Shown here piece after piece: positions 46,413-57,758 of a stretch of 64,000 nt of DNA. The translations under genes and the position numbers were made by a program. Source of the stretch: Haemaphysalis longicornis (taxonomy: Eukaryota > Arthropoda > Arachnida > Ixodida > Ixodidae); contig CM023454.1 in the NCBI GenBank assembly GCA_013339765.2, forward strand, positions 140,533,942 to 140,597,941. Reading direction: 5' to 3'. The notes below the pieces were generated by a model. It saw nothing but the letters and a program-made list of their open reading frames with translations. It was not told the origin of the DNA and ran no database searches. Within the stretch, counting starts at the first letter, position 1, and each line of letters opens with the position of its first letter.

Positions 46413-47520
46413 ATGCGAAGAGAAAATATTCTTCAATGGAACTGCAGAGACCTGAATAATCTTGACGACGTGCACGAGATTCTTCAGGCAAATCAGCCAA
46501 GTGTACGTGTGTACAAGAAACACACCTAAATATCAATCATACAAATTTCTTAAAAAGCTATATGGTATTCAGAAAAGATAGGGCTGGCTGCACACACTCC
46601 TTGGGCAGTGTGGCCATAATGGCCCAGAAATCCTTAGCATGCCACCCGTTCACCGCGAACACTGTCCTTGAAGCAGTAACAATTCGAACAATAATATTTA
46701 ATACGTTTATTACGATATGGTCCATATACATTCATCCTGATATTGCACTTTTGAGCTCTGACTTTGAGGCGCTGGTTGACCAGTGGCCCGAACCATACAT
46801 CCTGACAGGCGAACTTAATGCATACAATTATATTTAGGGCTCTTCTCGCATGGATGCCCGTGCCGTCTGGTACAGAATTTTCTTACATCTTCACGAGCAT
46901 GCCTCTTCAACAAAAATAAGCCCACATACGTTAATATAGCCCAATACTCATATCTTGACTTGGCTATTGGCTCCGCAGTTCTCCTTTCCCTTCTCGATTG
47001 AGGAGTGGGAACTGACAAATATGGTAGTGACCACTTCCCCACCTCACTTACATATATAGGCAAAGGCCCACGCAGTCCACCTTCCCAAAACAGGTTCAAT
47101 GAAGCAAGAGCTAACTGGTATACATTTACAGAGATATCCAAACAACACCACACATTTATATGACGCCTACACGTTGAAGAAGCTAACCAACTCCTCACGG
47201 CGCACATCCTCGACGCCGACGAAATGTCCATTCCCCACGCCTTTGGTGCCCCGCGCAACCAGATAAGCCCGTGGCGGAATGAGGACTGTAGGAGGGTGCA
47301 AGAGGCCGTGAACAAGGCGTGGGGTAATCTTCGTCGGTACACCACATCGTGTAACCTCATCTTGTTCAAACTGCTGAAGGCTTTCGGAAAACGTGTGCGC
47401 CCTGAGGCAACACGAGAGAGTTGGCTTACCTTTTTGACATCCAATAACTCATATAGGGACCCACAAACACACATCCTGCCCCTTGTCAGTACTAGAGCGG
47501 ACACACTCGTAGACCAGGCC
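46413..47520 (+). pseudogene. I-type LINE ORF2 endonuclease part, copy B
   Basis: Begins MRRENILQWNCRDLNNLDD, a typical AP-type endonuclease start. Then come FRKDRAGCTHSLGSVAI and PEPYILTGELNAYNYI (the usual GDFN is GELN, changing a catalytic aspartate). GSDHFPTSLTYIGKGPRS follows around 47015-47070 and the RT-proximal linker runs to 47520, where a TIR element interrupts. At least three frameshifts or stops lie between these blocks. Confidence 0.85.
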
Positions 47521-47938
47521 AGAGTCCTTCAATGCCTTTCTGGTCATGAAACTTCCCCATCACGCTAAGGGAGAGTTTCGTACGCTGCTGCGCCGCGGCG
47601 CTGGTGTTATTAGAGGGCAGCCGGGGGCGTGGTCAGAGCGCGTTTGCAGGTAACGGACCACGGAGTAAGATAAAACAGATGCTCGCCGCCTTATCAGCAG
47701 TGCGCTTTCTGTTTACGTGTCATGGGTCGCTCAGATAGACTTATCATTTTGTGACTGGCGAAAAAGTTTGGTGCGAGCGGGCATGCTGCTACTGCGTTCC
47801 TGCCTGCCGGTCCGGCTGCAGAGCACCGGCAGCCGCCCGATGCCCACCGATCTCCGGTAGCGCCACTCGCGGTAGCCCTTTGTCCCCGCACGAAACTTGG
47901 CCGGGCATTTCATGACCAGAGAAGAATTGAAGGACTCT
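47521..47938. mobile_element. 418-bp TIR element inside LINE copy B
   Basis: The first 31 bases (starting agagtccttcaat, ending tctggtcatgaaa) and the last 31 are inverted copies matching at 28 of 31 positions. LINE similarity stops at 47520 and resumes at 47939. Flanks accaggcc and atcaagct could be a diverged 8-bp target duplication (5 of 8), as hAT-type elements make, but this is weak. The interior is GC-rich with no protein. Non-autonomous DNA transposon is the best reading. Confidence 0.8.
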
Positions 47939-48286
47939 CATCAAGCTAACACACTCGCAGAACACTTCCAACACGTGCCCCGCTCAGCACATTACCCTAA
48001 CACTTGCATTCAACCCAAAACATCTGAGAAAAAACTCTTACATGGCAAAGACAAATCGAAAGCATCTTACAACTCTGAATTCAGCACTCTACGAGTTGAG
48101 GGCTGCCCTGAGCACGTACAAACATTCAGCTCCAGGCGCAGATAATATTACATACACCATGATACAACACCTACACCCAGACACTTTTGAGACACTCGTA
48201 CACCTATACAACAAAATATGGCTTTCGGGGCAGCTCCAAGGTATTGCAGAAAGACCATTGTATTGGCTTTCCTTAAGAAAGGGAAG
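47939..48286 (+). pseudogene. I-type LINE ORF2, linker and RT start, copy B
   Basis: Resumes with ANTLAEHFQHVPRSAHYPN, then YTMIQHLHPDTFETLVHLYN and, in another frame, IVLAFLKKGK at about 48256-48286. These match 37735-38052 in copy A. The RTE insertion follows immediately. Confidence 0.8.
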
Positions 48287-48383
48287 CGGAATACTATAGC
48301 ATTAGAGGAATACTATAGAAGAATACTACAGCATTAACAAAAGGGCAGCAGGTATTGTAATTAGGCTCAATAAGTGGTAGAAG

Positions 48384-48986
48384 CTCAAGGTGGTGCAGGG
48401 CTACGCGCCCACATCCAGCCACGACGACCAAGTAGTGGAACGCTTCTGTGGAGATGTGGAATCGGCAATGGCTAAAGTAAAAACACAGTATACCGTAGTT
48501 TTGCGGGACTTCAATGCTAAAGTAGGCAAGAATCAGGCTGGAGACAAGGCAGTTGGGAACTATGGTCTGGGCTGTAGAAATAGCAGGGGGGACCTAGTAG
48601 TTGAGTTTGCATTACGGAATAACCTACGCATAATGAATAGCTTCTTCTGTAAACGGGAGAGCCGGAAGTGGACCTGGAGGAGCCCGAATGGGGAGCATAA
48701 AAACGAAATAGACTTCATATTATGCGATAACCTTGGCGTCGTGCAGGATGTGGAAGTACTCGGAAGGGTAAGGTGCAGTGACCACCGTATGGTAAGATCT
48801 CCAATAAGACTAGATTTGAGGAAGGACCGAAACAAGCTTGCACGAAAGAAGCCGAAAAATGAGCTAACAGTAAGACGTAAAGTAGAATTCAGGATAGCGC
48901 TGCAGAACCGATATTCAGCTCTTAACGAGGAAGCCGAGCTTACGACACAGGAAACCAGCGACAACCTTACACGTATTATTAACTGA
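48384..48986 (+). pseudogene. RTE LINE endonuclease domain
   Basis: A nearly continuous 198-codon frame with VVQGYAPTSSHDDQVVERF, RDFNAKVGKNQAGDKAVGN, KWTWRSPNGEHKNEIDFIL and RVRCSDHRMVRSPIRLDL. These are the AP-endonuclease blocks of RTE elements, often annotated as craniofacial development protein 2-like because of BovB-type copies. The usual GDFN is RDFN. The N-terminal metal-binding part is missing through 5' truncation. Confidence 0.9.
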
Positions 48987-49217
48987 GTGTGCAGCAGTAG
49001 AAGTCTGGGGCACTATGGCTAGACAGGATACTGGCAAACGTTCACAGGAGACGAAAGATCAAATTAGGAAACGGCAAACCATGACAATGTCTACCGCAGA
49101 TGACAGATTAGAACTAGTGGAGCTTTCGAAGTTAATAAGCATAAGGCAGCTGACATACGGAAGTATAATAGGGAAAGGATCGAATACGCTGTAAAGAAGA
49201 GAGGTAGCCTGAAAGCT

Positions 49218-50910
49218 GTGAAGAGGCGTCTTGGCGTGGGGAAAAATCAGGTGTATGCACTTAAAGATAAGCAAGGCAATGTCATCACAAATAGTGATAA
49301 AATAGTCACAGTGGCCAAGGAGTTCTACACGGATCTGTATAGTAGCCGGGACATCCAGCATAATGCCGAACGAGACAGTAGCTTAGAGGAGATAGACATC
49401 CCACCAGTAACTACCGAAGAAGTAAGGAAGGCTTTGAAAGAAATGAAAGGGGGCAAAGCACCTGGTTTGAATCAGATAACAGCAGACCTCTAGAAGGATG
49501 GCGGAGAAATTGTACTTGATAAACTGGCAAATATGTATACGCAATGCATATTGACCGCAATGGTACCGGAATCTTGGAAGAACGCGAACATCATCCTAAT
49601 CCATAAGAAAGGCGACATGAAGCACTTGAAAAATTACAGGCCGATCAGCTTACTGTCAGTCGTCTACAAGGTACTTACCAAGGTAATCGCTAACAGAATT
49701 TTTACAACCTTAGATTTCAGTCGACCTACAGAACAAGCACGGTTTCGTAAAGGTTATTCAACAATGGACCATGTTCACACGATCAATCAGGTGATAGGAA
49801 AGTGCGCTGTGTTATACTGAACCCCAATATATAGCCTTCATGGATTATGAGAAAGCATTTGACTCGGTCGAAACCCTAGCAGTCATTCAGGCATTATGGA
49901 ACCAGGGGGTGGATGAGCATTATATACGTATACTAGAGGATATCTACAATGGGTCCACAGCTACCATCATCCTCTATAAGGAGAGCAGTAAAATGCCTAT
50001 AAGAAAGGGTGTCAGACAAAGAGACACAATCTCTCCAATGTAATTCACAGCATGTTTACAAGAAGTATTCAGAACGTTGGATTGGAACAGGTGGGAGTAA
50101 GGGTTAATGGATAATACATTAGTAACCTTAGATTTGCTGATGACATTGCCTTCCTGAGTAACTCGGGGGACGAATTGCAAAGCATGCTTTCCGCACTGGA
50201 CGAACAGAGTAGAACCGTGGGCCTGAAAATTAATATGCAGAAAACTAAAGTAATGATCAATATCCTCGGGACAGCACAGCGGTTTGAGATAGGTGACGAT
50301 GCAGTGGAAGTGGTAAGCGAATACATCAACTTAGGCCAAGTTGTGACCCCAGATTCCAACCATGATGCGGAGATAATTAGAAGGATGAGAATGTGGTGGG
50401 GCGCATATGACAGGCATTCTCAGATAATGAATTACAGCCTACCATTGTCGCTGAAGAAGAAAGTGTATGACAGCTGCATCTTACCGGTACTCACCTACGG
50501 GGCAGAAACTTGGAGGCTCACTAAGAGGGTTCAACTTAAATTGAGAACGACTCAGCTTCTTCTGTAATCGGAGCGTAAAATGATAGGTGTAACATTAAGG
50601 GACAAGAAGAGAGCGGAGTGGGTCAAGGGAACAAACACGTGTTAAGGAGATATTAGTAGAGATTAGGAAGAAGAAATGGACGTGGGCAGGTCATGTAATG
50701 CGAAGGCAAGATAACCGCTGGTCATTAAGGGTAACACAGTGGATCCCTAGAGAAGGCAAGCGTTTCAGGGGGCGGCAGAAAGTTAGATGGGCAGATGAGA
50801 TCAAGAAGTTTAGGGGGATAAATTGGTCACAGTTGGCACAGGACCGAGGTAATTGGAGAATAATGGGAGAGGCCTTTGCCCTGCAGTGGGAGCAGATAGG
50901 CTGTTCATGA
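49218..50910 (+). pseudogene. RTE LINE reverse transcriptase and C-terminus
   Basis: Blocks in order: KGGKAPGLNQITADL (49435-49493, then a stop), NYRPISLLSVVYKVLTKVIA (about 49633), FMDYEKAFDSVE (about 49840), RKGVRQRDTISPM (ends 50043), RFADDIAFLSNSG in another frame (about 50129-50168; FADD core intact), and MQKTKVMI with TYGAETWRLTKR. A C-terminal stretch KKKWTWAGHVMRRQDNRW runs to 50910. At least five frame changes or stops separate them. Confidence 0.9.
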
Positions 50911-50939
50911 TGATTTTGATGATGATGATGAAAGGGAAG

Positions 50940-51355
50940 GACCTTTCTTCTCCCGCTAGCTATTGACCCATTGCCGTGACCAGCTGCCTGCGCAAGCTTC
51001 TCGAGAAGATATTCAACAGGAGACTCGTGTACATTTTAGAGTACAGAGGTGCTGGTTTCAGGGCGGGGAGACCCACCAATGATGACTTGGTTGCTTTGGA
51101 GTACTACATAAAAGATGGCTACGTCCAAGGCCAAGATTGCGTGACTGTATTTTTTGATATTGAAAAGGCATACGATACTGCATGGCGCTAGGCATTCTTA
51201 GAGACCTCAAATCTTTCGGTAAATCAGGTAACAAGCTGAACACTCTTTTTAGTTGCCTGTTTAAACGAACATTTCGGGTCAGAGTCAATTCGACACTTTC
51301 ATACGCTCACGTGCAGAAAAATGGTGTGCCCCAAGGTGGCGTTTTGAGCTGAACC
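50940..51355 (+). pseudogene. I-type LINE RT continuation, copy B
   Basis: After the RTE target duplication the RT resumes: IAVTSCLRKLLEKIFNRRLV, RAGRPTNDDLVALEYYIKDG, VTVFFDIEKAYDTAWR, then a frameshift, and NGVPQGGVLS near 51320-51350. The first catalytic aspartate block is intact; the second (YADD) is beyond the truncation. Confidence 0.85.
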
Positions 51356-53859
51356 TTGCCAGCGTTACCCCATTGCTAGCGAAGGTTGTTGTGTGCGGAG
51401 CGCGAAGAGTCGGAGTTAGTCGTCAGCTTCCATATTAAGCAATTTCTCGAACAAACAGAAGAGCCAGCTGCTATCTGACAACAGCGAAAACACAAGACCA
51501 AAACAAGTTCCGTGCCTTCCGTGCTGTCGGCATTCCCCGTAATCCTATGTAAATTATAACTGTTAATGCTACCTTGCCGAACGGTCGAAATTATTTTGTC
51601 GGATCACTTGACGTTGTGATAGCTTGAAAGTATGCCAACATGCACGATAACCTACAAAAACTTTATTCTGAGTTCCAAATAACCCATTGTGTGTATTTGC
51701 GCGTGCTGGTGTTATACCAGGCTTCTCACGAGTATGGAGATTTATTGACAAAACGAGTGTCGTCTACGTAAAGATACAGTAACACTATGCTTGCTCAGAC
51801 CTGGAGGAATATTTTAGCACATTTCCAGAAGCCATATATTTCCAATAGCCAGATATACGTTATAAGAAATCTGCACCCAGAAGGAGAAGGAGCAGAAAAC
51901 TTTAATTACTGTAAAATCGAGCGGATTAGAGGGCTGGATCCAGGCCAACAGAGTAATAGTATTTTTTTATTGAATTCATACAACGCCATCTCCAGTAGAC
52001 CAGGATTCGTTCTTTACCTGGAAGGGCTGGAAAACGATAAAGAGGTGCTTAGAAGTATTCATCGGTTTTGATGCATGTAATAATTATTGCATTCATTAGC
52101 GAGTGCATGAAGCCTTCAACACCGAACCATGTTTAATTCTTAAGTTTGAAGGTCACTTCGTTATAATAACGATGGTTAGAAGAGAAAGTCGGAGCCGAAA
52201 AGCCGCCTTCAAGTACTCTGGACATTGTATTCTGGACGCGATCGCGTTGGCGTAGCACAAACATTCTCATTGTATTTGCATGTGAATAAATAATGCACGC
52301 TCCGAATACGCACCATCGTACACGCAGCCAAAACGAAAGGAAATTTGTTAGGAAGAGAATTTATGCCATACAGCATAGAGAAAATATTCACACTATCTTT
52401 GTGTGCCTCCCAGACATGACCAAAAACTACTAATAAGGCGATCGTGACGTTGCAGAAAAATAATGCATTTTGCACTGAAAGAAATATTCGTCAGGTACAA
52501 GTCAGCGACAACAAAAGAAATAGAAGGCAGCCGCTTAATTTTCAGCTGTGCGATGCCCGTGTAGGTGCCCGCTGCTTGGTACGTATCATTAGACTGTTGA
52601 GCCTTCATAACTGAATATCAGAAACACTGTTGGGAAGCCCACGCATTTTGTTTACTTATCGAGGAGCTCTGAGCGCTGAACCTCGCGAATAAGCTAGAAA
52701 GGACGAGTTACACACGATCTTCTAACAGATGCTCGGAACAATGTTGTTCTCTCCTGGTGTGTTGCATACTTGTGGGGATACAGCTTGAAATAATTAAGAT
52801 CTGTCGGAAGCTTGGAAAAGTAAGTGAATTATAGGAAATACGCATTTTATTGGAATAAACCATGAAAGCTCGATATTTCTCGCACAGGCACTGCTGCCCC
52901 TCACTAGCGGAGTGTAGCAGACGACAGGCCCGCGAGTCCCTAAGCCGACGCTAGAGCCAGAGGGTGCCACTCAAACATCTCAGCAGAAATAGTTTTTTGC
53001 ATCAGATTTGGTGCCAGACCTAAAGTTGGACGAACTTGAGAAACGTTCCACTGGGGAGGGAACATGTTTGCCTTAAGGCAGTGATTGAATATCCCAGCTA
53101 AAACAGAAACAAAATGCTACCGTATGCCGTATAATAGTACTGAGCTAGAGCTCTGTTCACGATTTACCACTGTGTTTATTTCACTGTCATCGCGCTCCCT
53201 TATGCAGAAATAAATTGCTGCGCAAAATATAAGGCGACATTATGAACTTTTTTCAACAGAGGAATCAACAAGACGGATGTGCTCATAGGATCGAATTATC
53301 TAGAAAGAATTACAGGCTGGGAATTTACGCTACTCTCCACAGAATAGAGACTGGAGCGCTAGTCCAGTTGATAAAGACTGTTCCATATTTTACGGAAAGA
53401 ACGGAAGTCCTTTTTCTATTCATCACGCCTGGTTAAAATTTCTGTTGCAGAGGTCTTTTTTAGGGCGGTAGGAAGTGCTCTAGAGAACCAAAAGGGGTGT
53501 TTTGAACGGTAGAGTTTGCATTTGCGGACGAACAGATTCATGCCGCCTTGGACAATTTCAGTGAACCACTGTGTCTGCGCTCAGCAATCAGGGAGTTGAA
53601 TTGCTAGCCAATCACACGAGGAAAGCTATACAAGACAATGTTCTAGGGAGTACATTCATTATTCTTCAGGGAGGCACTACAATGCTTAATCAAGACGGGA
53701 GCAGAAACTAAACAAGGATGATGGAGCTTATCGGGGCTGACAAAAGACATACCAGACAACGATAGTCGCGGATTTCGAATGTCAGAAAAGAACGATTTAA
53801 TATATTTTCGGAGCTGCTTCTGAAGATAATAATGTTAGGAGTAATACAATAATTATTAT
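51356..53859. other. No gene recognised
   Basis: AT-rich. A 94-codon plus frame (51787-52071) and an 88-codon minus frame (52209-52475) have no recognisable relatives. An (attatt)-rich stretch precedes the gypsy LTR. Confidence 0.5.
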
Positions 53860-54049
53860 TGTCACGTTCGAAACTGTACAGCTTTAACCTGGTCGCCACC
53901 AATCCCCATGCAGGGAATGTGTCAAGTGGTACAGCAGAAGAGGAAGTAGAGGGCGAACCACACTCGTACTGTCCGCAGGATCAGTGGCCGCCACCTTCAA
54001 CGCTCTTGTTCCTATTTACGGCTGTAAATAAACCATTTACACCGTAACA
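53860..54049 (+). repeat. Gypsy 5' LTR, 190 bp
   Basis: Starts TGTCACG and ends CGTAACA. It contains ctgtaaataaacc near its end, a likely poly(A) signal region. Large parts recur at 63880-64000 (ctggtcgc.accaatcccc, cagcagaagaggaa.tagagg, ccgcaggatca). The following tttgtggtag at 54051-54060 is where a primer-binding site would lie; I cannot assign the tRNA. Confidence 0.85.
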
Positions 54050-54185
54050 GTTTGTGGTAGAGGAGCGGGGTAGCCTTGATGGAAGACGGAGGCACAGGAA
54101 TTCCGCCGAAGCCGCGTATTCGCCGGTCTCTTCCCGCAAGTGTACCTCTGACCGGAACTACAAAAACAGTCCAAGTCATGCCGAT

Positions 54186-54760
54186 GGCCAACTGGCAGCC
54201 GTACAAGGAGCCACGTATGTTCGCATAGAAGTAAGGAAACGACGACGATGAATGGCTGATTCACTACGGCCGGGAGACCAAGTTTCCCTCCTTGGATGCG
54301 GCCACCAAACGTGTAAACATCGAGGTATTCCTGAAGAGCAGGCGCTACATTAGCGAGCACAAGTGGCTGTCGAGTCTTGCACGAGCTACAGCGAAGAAGT
54401 ATTGAAATTGTGCCGGATTGTGAATCCCGCAATGTCCGAGGAAGACCAGGTTGGACACATTCTTCAGGGTATTCCTGAAGACATCTATGTTTTCTCATCA
54501 GCAAGGAGAGCATGGACAGAAAAGCAGACGTCATGGGAAATTGTGACACATTCGCAGCTCTGAACACCCGTCGTTTAGCACCAAAGTTTGGTCGCTTGCC
54601 ATACGTAACCACTGTAGCCAGAGTAGACAACACACAGGCCATGGACTTGTCTTGGACAATAAGGCAAATAGTTTGGGAAGAACTGCATCTACATGACAAA
54701 TCGGTGCGTCGCATCGACACCACTTGAGACTGGCATCCGCCGCATGATGCCCACAGCGAC
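54186..54760 (+). pseudogene. Gypsy gag remnant
   Basis: Two frames give LKLCRIVNPAMSEEDQVGHI followed by LQGIPEDIY, and MGNCDTFAALNTRRLAPKFG followed by GRLPYVTTVA. This is the conserved capsid stretch of arthropod gypsy gag. It is frame-broken, and the zinc knuckle and protease are not found before the LINE insertion. An antisense frame of 246 codons (54037-54777) is its shadow. Confidence 0.8.
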
Positions 54761-54799
54761 GTGCATCGGTCGGCCACTATGCTCCGTTATATGACGCTC

Positions 54800-56674
54800 C
54801 CTGATGTGCATGGGCTCCTAGAGTTCCCGTCGTCTGTGAACACAGGTAGAGGCACGCCCAATGGATCTAAGCTGTCGCCGTTGTTATTTATTGTCCCCTT
54901 GCTTGACCTCTCCAGAAGACTCGACGCCATAGATAACTTTGGGCATGCTTTGTATGCTCACGTTACCGCCGTCTGGACGGGAACCGGCTCCCTCGGCGAT
55001 ATTCCAGAGGGAAACGGACGTCATAAATCAATGCGCCAAGGCCTGTGGCCTGCAGTGTCCCCAACAAAAGTCCGAGCTTCTTGTTGTCCGTCCGAAAGCC
55101 AAGAAGAACAAAAAGGAAGACATCCAAGTCCAACTAGAGGGTATTGCGATTATTCGCAAACTCCTAGGATTGTAATAAAATCCTAGGAGTTTACCTACAA
55201 GCAGATAGCAAGAGTGACATCTCCTTAAAAAAACTTAGGCAAAATACCAAATAAATAATGCACATTATTAGGAGGGTGTCAACTAAAAATAGACGAATGA
55301 AAGAGGCGGATACCCTGCGTTTGGTGGGGTCTTCGTCATTTGAAGGATAACCTACATCACGCCGTACCTCCTACTCAACAGAGAGCGACATAAATTTCAA
55401 TATGCATATATGGAGGTCAAGCATGCCATGGGATTATCCACGAGCGCGTCCACAGACAGGCGGCTCAGGATGGGCCTGCACAACACTGCAGAAGAATTGA
55501 TCGGTCATCTATTCAGCCAAAAGGACAGACTCAGTCGAACTAAATATGGACGAAAAATTCCCATCAAGATAGGGTGGGCGGCCCTCGACGCGATCCCACA
55601 GGGGCAGATACCAACCCGCTGGCACCAGTCTTTTATTATTCGCCCACTGTCACGAAACATCCACGATCCCGCGGCGAGAAGAGCAGCGAGAGCCCGAGTG
55701 CTCAACACAAGCGACTCCGGGGTCCTTTCCAAAGAAAGGACCCCGGAGTCGTATACACGGACGCCTCCCGCTGCAGAGGCAAGCTATACTAAACGATAGT
55801 GGTATCGACGAAGAACAGTCTCCTTGTAAGCGCAACGGTCAAGACCACGGACATCACGCCGGCACAAACGCTTGTCACCCACTTGCAACAAGCATATCGG
55901 AACTACAAATCAGGATGGGTGTCTCCAGCGACCCTTAGATTGCTGCAGAAGAAAAAAGCAATTTTAAAAGTCAAACGCCTGCTCACACCTCCACGGAGGG
56001 TAAGGAGTGTGTCCACCAACAAGCCAGCGCACTCGCACCCCAGGCTGCAGAGGAAGGCGTCGAGTCACTGCCAGCTCATCACTTTCTGGGTAATCCCGTA
56101 GCACTATCGTGCTAGAAAGACAGACACTCCCTCCACCTCATTCTATCCTCTCTAAGGAGCAGCAGGCAGCCTTTCGCCTCATTCATTCTGGATCCTTTCC
56201 CCACCGAACAAGGCTACAGCTCACGTTACCTGGGCAATACTCGGCCGAATGCAAATTTTGTAAAAATCCAGGATCCCTCCACCTCATAAATGGGGAGTGC
56301 GACTTTAGCTTAGAAATACCATCCCTTCGTTTGTTCCCCCACCCCTTCGTTTAGAGAACAATGGGAGTCCAGCTCGTCACTGGTGACCCAGCTAGCACTA
56401 GTCGACCGGGCACAGACGAGCCGCGGTGACTCAGCGGCTAAGACGTTGCGCTGCTCAGCTAAAGGTCATGGGTTTGATTCCCGGCCGCGGCGGCCACTTT
56501 TCTGATGGAGGCTGAAAGCAAAAACGCTCGTGTGTGCGAGATTTCGGCGCGCGTAAAGATCCCCAGGTGGTTTAAATTAATCCGGAGCCCTCCACTACGG
56601 TGCGCCTCATCGCCTGCGTTGTGACGGCGCATTAAACCGCAAAATCAATCAATCAATCATCAATCAATCAATCA

Positions 56675-56706
<32 letters not shown>

Positions 56707-56850
56707 TACCCGGGAGCCGGTGGCCATGATGTCATATGGGCTCCAGTGAATAAGGAACCACTCCCAATTTAGAAACTCAATAAACGTATTTTCTCTCTCT
56801 CTCTCTCCCTCCCTCTCTCTCTGTCTCCCCCTGTCTCTACTCTCTTGCGC
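54800..56850 (+). mobile_element. LINE with RNase H, 5'-truncated, in gypsy
   Basis: Starts in RT near GRGTPNGSKLSPLLFIV (54846-54896). The RT active site reads LYAHVTAVWT (YADD lost), then CAKACGLQCPQQKSELLVVR. RNase H follows (DPGVVYTDASRCRGKLY at about 55742-55792, SLLVSATVKTTDITPAQTLV), then a C-terminal AAFRLIHSGSFPHRTRLQLT with CKFC. The 3' UTR ends in aataaacg and a (TC)n tail about 56783-56835. A SINE is nested near its 3' end. Same tail type as the LINE at 57759. Exact 5' boundary uncertain. Confidence 0.75.
56418..56706 (+). mobile_element. Ruka-like SINE (copy 4), long (AATC)n tail
   Basis: Complete: gagccgcggtgactcagcgg A-box head, B box gggtttgattccc (one step from consensus), conserved body, and an expanded aatc tail at 56641-56706 with two imperfections. 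It lies within the 3' part of the LINE at 54800-56850. Flanks gaccgggca and acccggga may be a degraded target duplication. Confidence 0.95.
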
Positions 56851-56851
56851 G

Positions 56852-57238
56852 ATGGACGAACTTTCTGTTGGCAGCTTACGGTTCTGTGTGGTCGATGATG
56901 AGCCACATACCAATAAAAATACTGATAGTTTGCGTGTTTCTGCGTACAGTTACACTGTGGGGTCTCTGGTGATCGTGCCAGTGAGTGACATAAGCGGCAC
57001 CGGTATATTGACCATTGTAGTCGAACCCCTCAACCCAAAACTTTGCGAAGAAAGACCTTTTGGTGCCCCGTTGTGTTGTATCTGTTCAAGCAGGCGTAAC
57101 TATTTGTGTGCCCTGAACTGTTCCTCGCTGAGCGTGGTGTTACCGCGGGATATGAAGCTCGCCAGGTACGAGACAAACTACCACAGTCTAGTCATCGCTT
57201 TGTGTGCTGATGAGGCTGCTCCTGCTGACATTATTTAG
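56852..57238 (+). pseudogene. Gypsy pol, protease-RT linker (intact frame)
   Basis: A 128-codon frame from ATG to TAG. It contains SYTVGSLVIVPVSD, LTIVVEPLNPKL, CALNCSSLSVVLPRDMKLAR and YETNYHSLVIAL. This matches the stretch between protease and RT in tick gypsy polyproteins. It is uninterrupted, but protease is missing upstream and a stop separates it from RT downstream. Confidence 0.65.
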
Positions 57239-57408
57239 GCGAATTTGAAGCTTCTCATTCATGGTTAACACGTCGCTTTCTTCGGATGAACGAAACCCGT
57301 TGGTCGTCAACCTTTCTCGGCAAGCCCCTGTCTTCGACTTCTAAGACGATGATTCTCAGTCGATACTTTCACCCTCCCGCACCAGTCACACCATAGGTAC
57401 CAGATCGG

Positions 57409-57747
57409 CGCACCCCATTCGACAGAACCCTTACAGGGTTGCATTATCTGAGCGAAAAGTTCTCTGTGCAAGTGAATGAGATGTTACAAAAAAGTGTCAT
57501 ACATGTGTCGGGCAGCCTATTGGCAGTGCGTGTGATCCTCGTGCGAAAGAGAGGTGATACTTGGAGGTTTTGTGTGGACTACCGACGTTTGAACGCCATC
57601 ACCCAAAAAAGACGACAATCCGCTGCCCAGGATTGATGATGTGTTAGATTGCGTGCACTCTGCAATATTATTTCTCGTCAAACGATTTCAAATCCGGCTA
57701 TTCGCAGATCCCCATGCGCCCGAACCACAGATAAAAGACAGCCTTCG
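57409..57747 (+). pseudogene. Gypsy RT, N-terminal part
   Basis: Shows HPIRQNPYRV, then in a second frame VNEMLQKSVIHVSGS, VILVRKRGDTWRFCVDYRRL and NAIT. A frame change near 57610 leads to LPRIDDVLDC. This is the standard gypsy RT fingers and early palm. It is cut at 57748-57758 by the next LINE, whose target duplication begins there. Confidence 0.9.
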
Positions 57748-57758
57748 TCACTCCGGAG

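Larger units (their letters stand above)
48287..50929 (+). mobile_element. RTE-clade LINE, 5'-truncated, with TSD
   Basis: Plus-strand RTE-type element: endonuclease (about 48384-48986), reverse transcriptase (about 49218-50567), C-terminal region (about 50580-50910) and a 3' (tgatg)n-type tail ending at 50929. The target duplication gaaagggaag is exact at 48277-48286 and 50930-50939. LINE copy B coding sequence resumes straight after it. Its 5' end is truncated and begins with short repeated segments (ggaatactatag, 48288-48345). Frameshifts and stops make it inactive. Confidence 0.9.
44536..51355 (+). mobile_element. I-type LINE, copy B, interrupted three times
   Basis: Plus-strand relative of copy A. 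The 5' UTR (44536-44912) aligns with the reverse complement of 40630-41000. ORF1 lies at about 45136-46380 and ORF2 from 46413. Three insertions break it: a 5'-truncated SINE (44927-45123), a 418-bp TIR element (47521-47938) and an RTE LINE (48287-50929). Similarity resumes exactly after each. It ends within RT at about 51350 (NGVPQGGVLS), so the rest of RT, RNase H and the 3' end are missing. The sequence after 51355 is unassigned. Confidence 0.85.

Noticed and set aside
48384..48986. Host craniofacial development protein 2 gene
   Set aside because: That annotation name comes from RTE/BovB endonuclease similarity; here it is flanked by RTE reverse transcriptase and a target duplication.
54037..54777. 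246-codon minus-strand frame, the longest in the window
   Set aside because: It is antisense to the gypsy gag remnant and has no family resemblance; a shadow frame.
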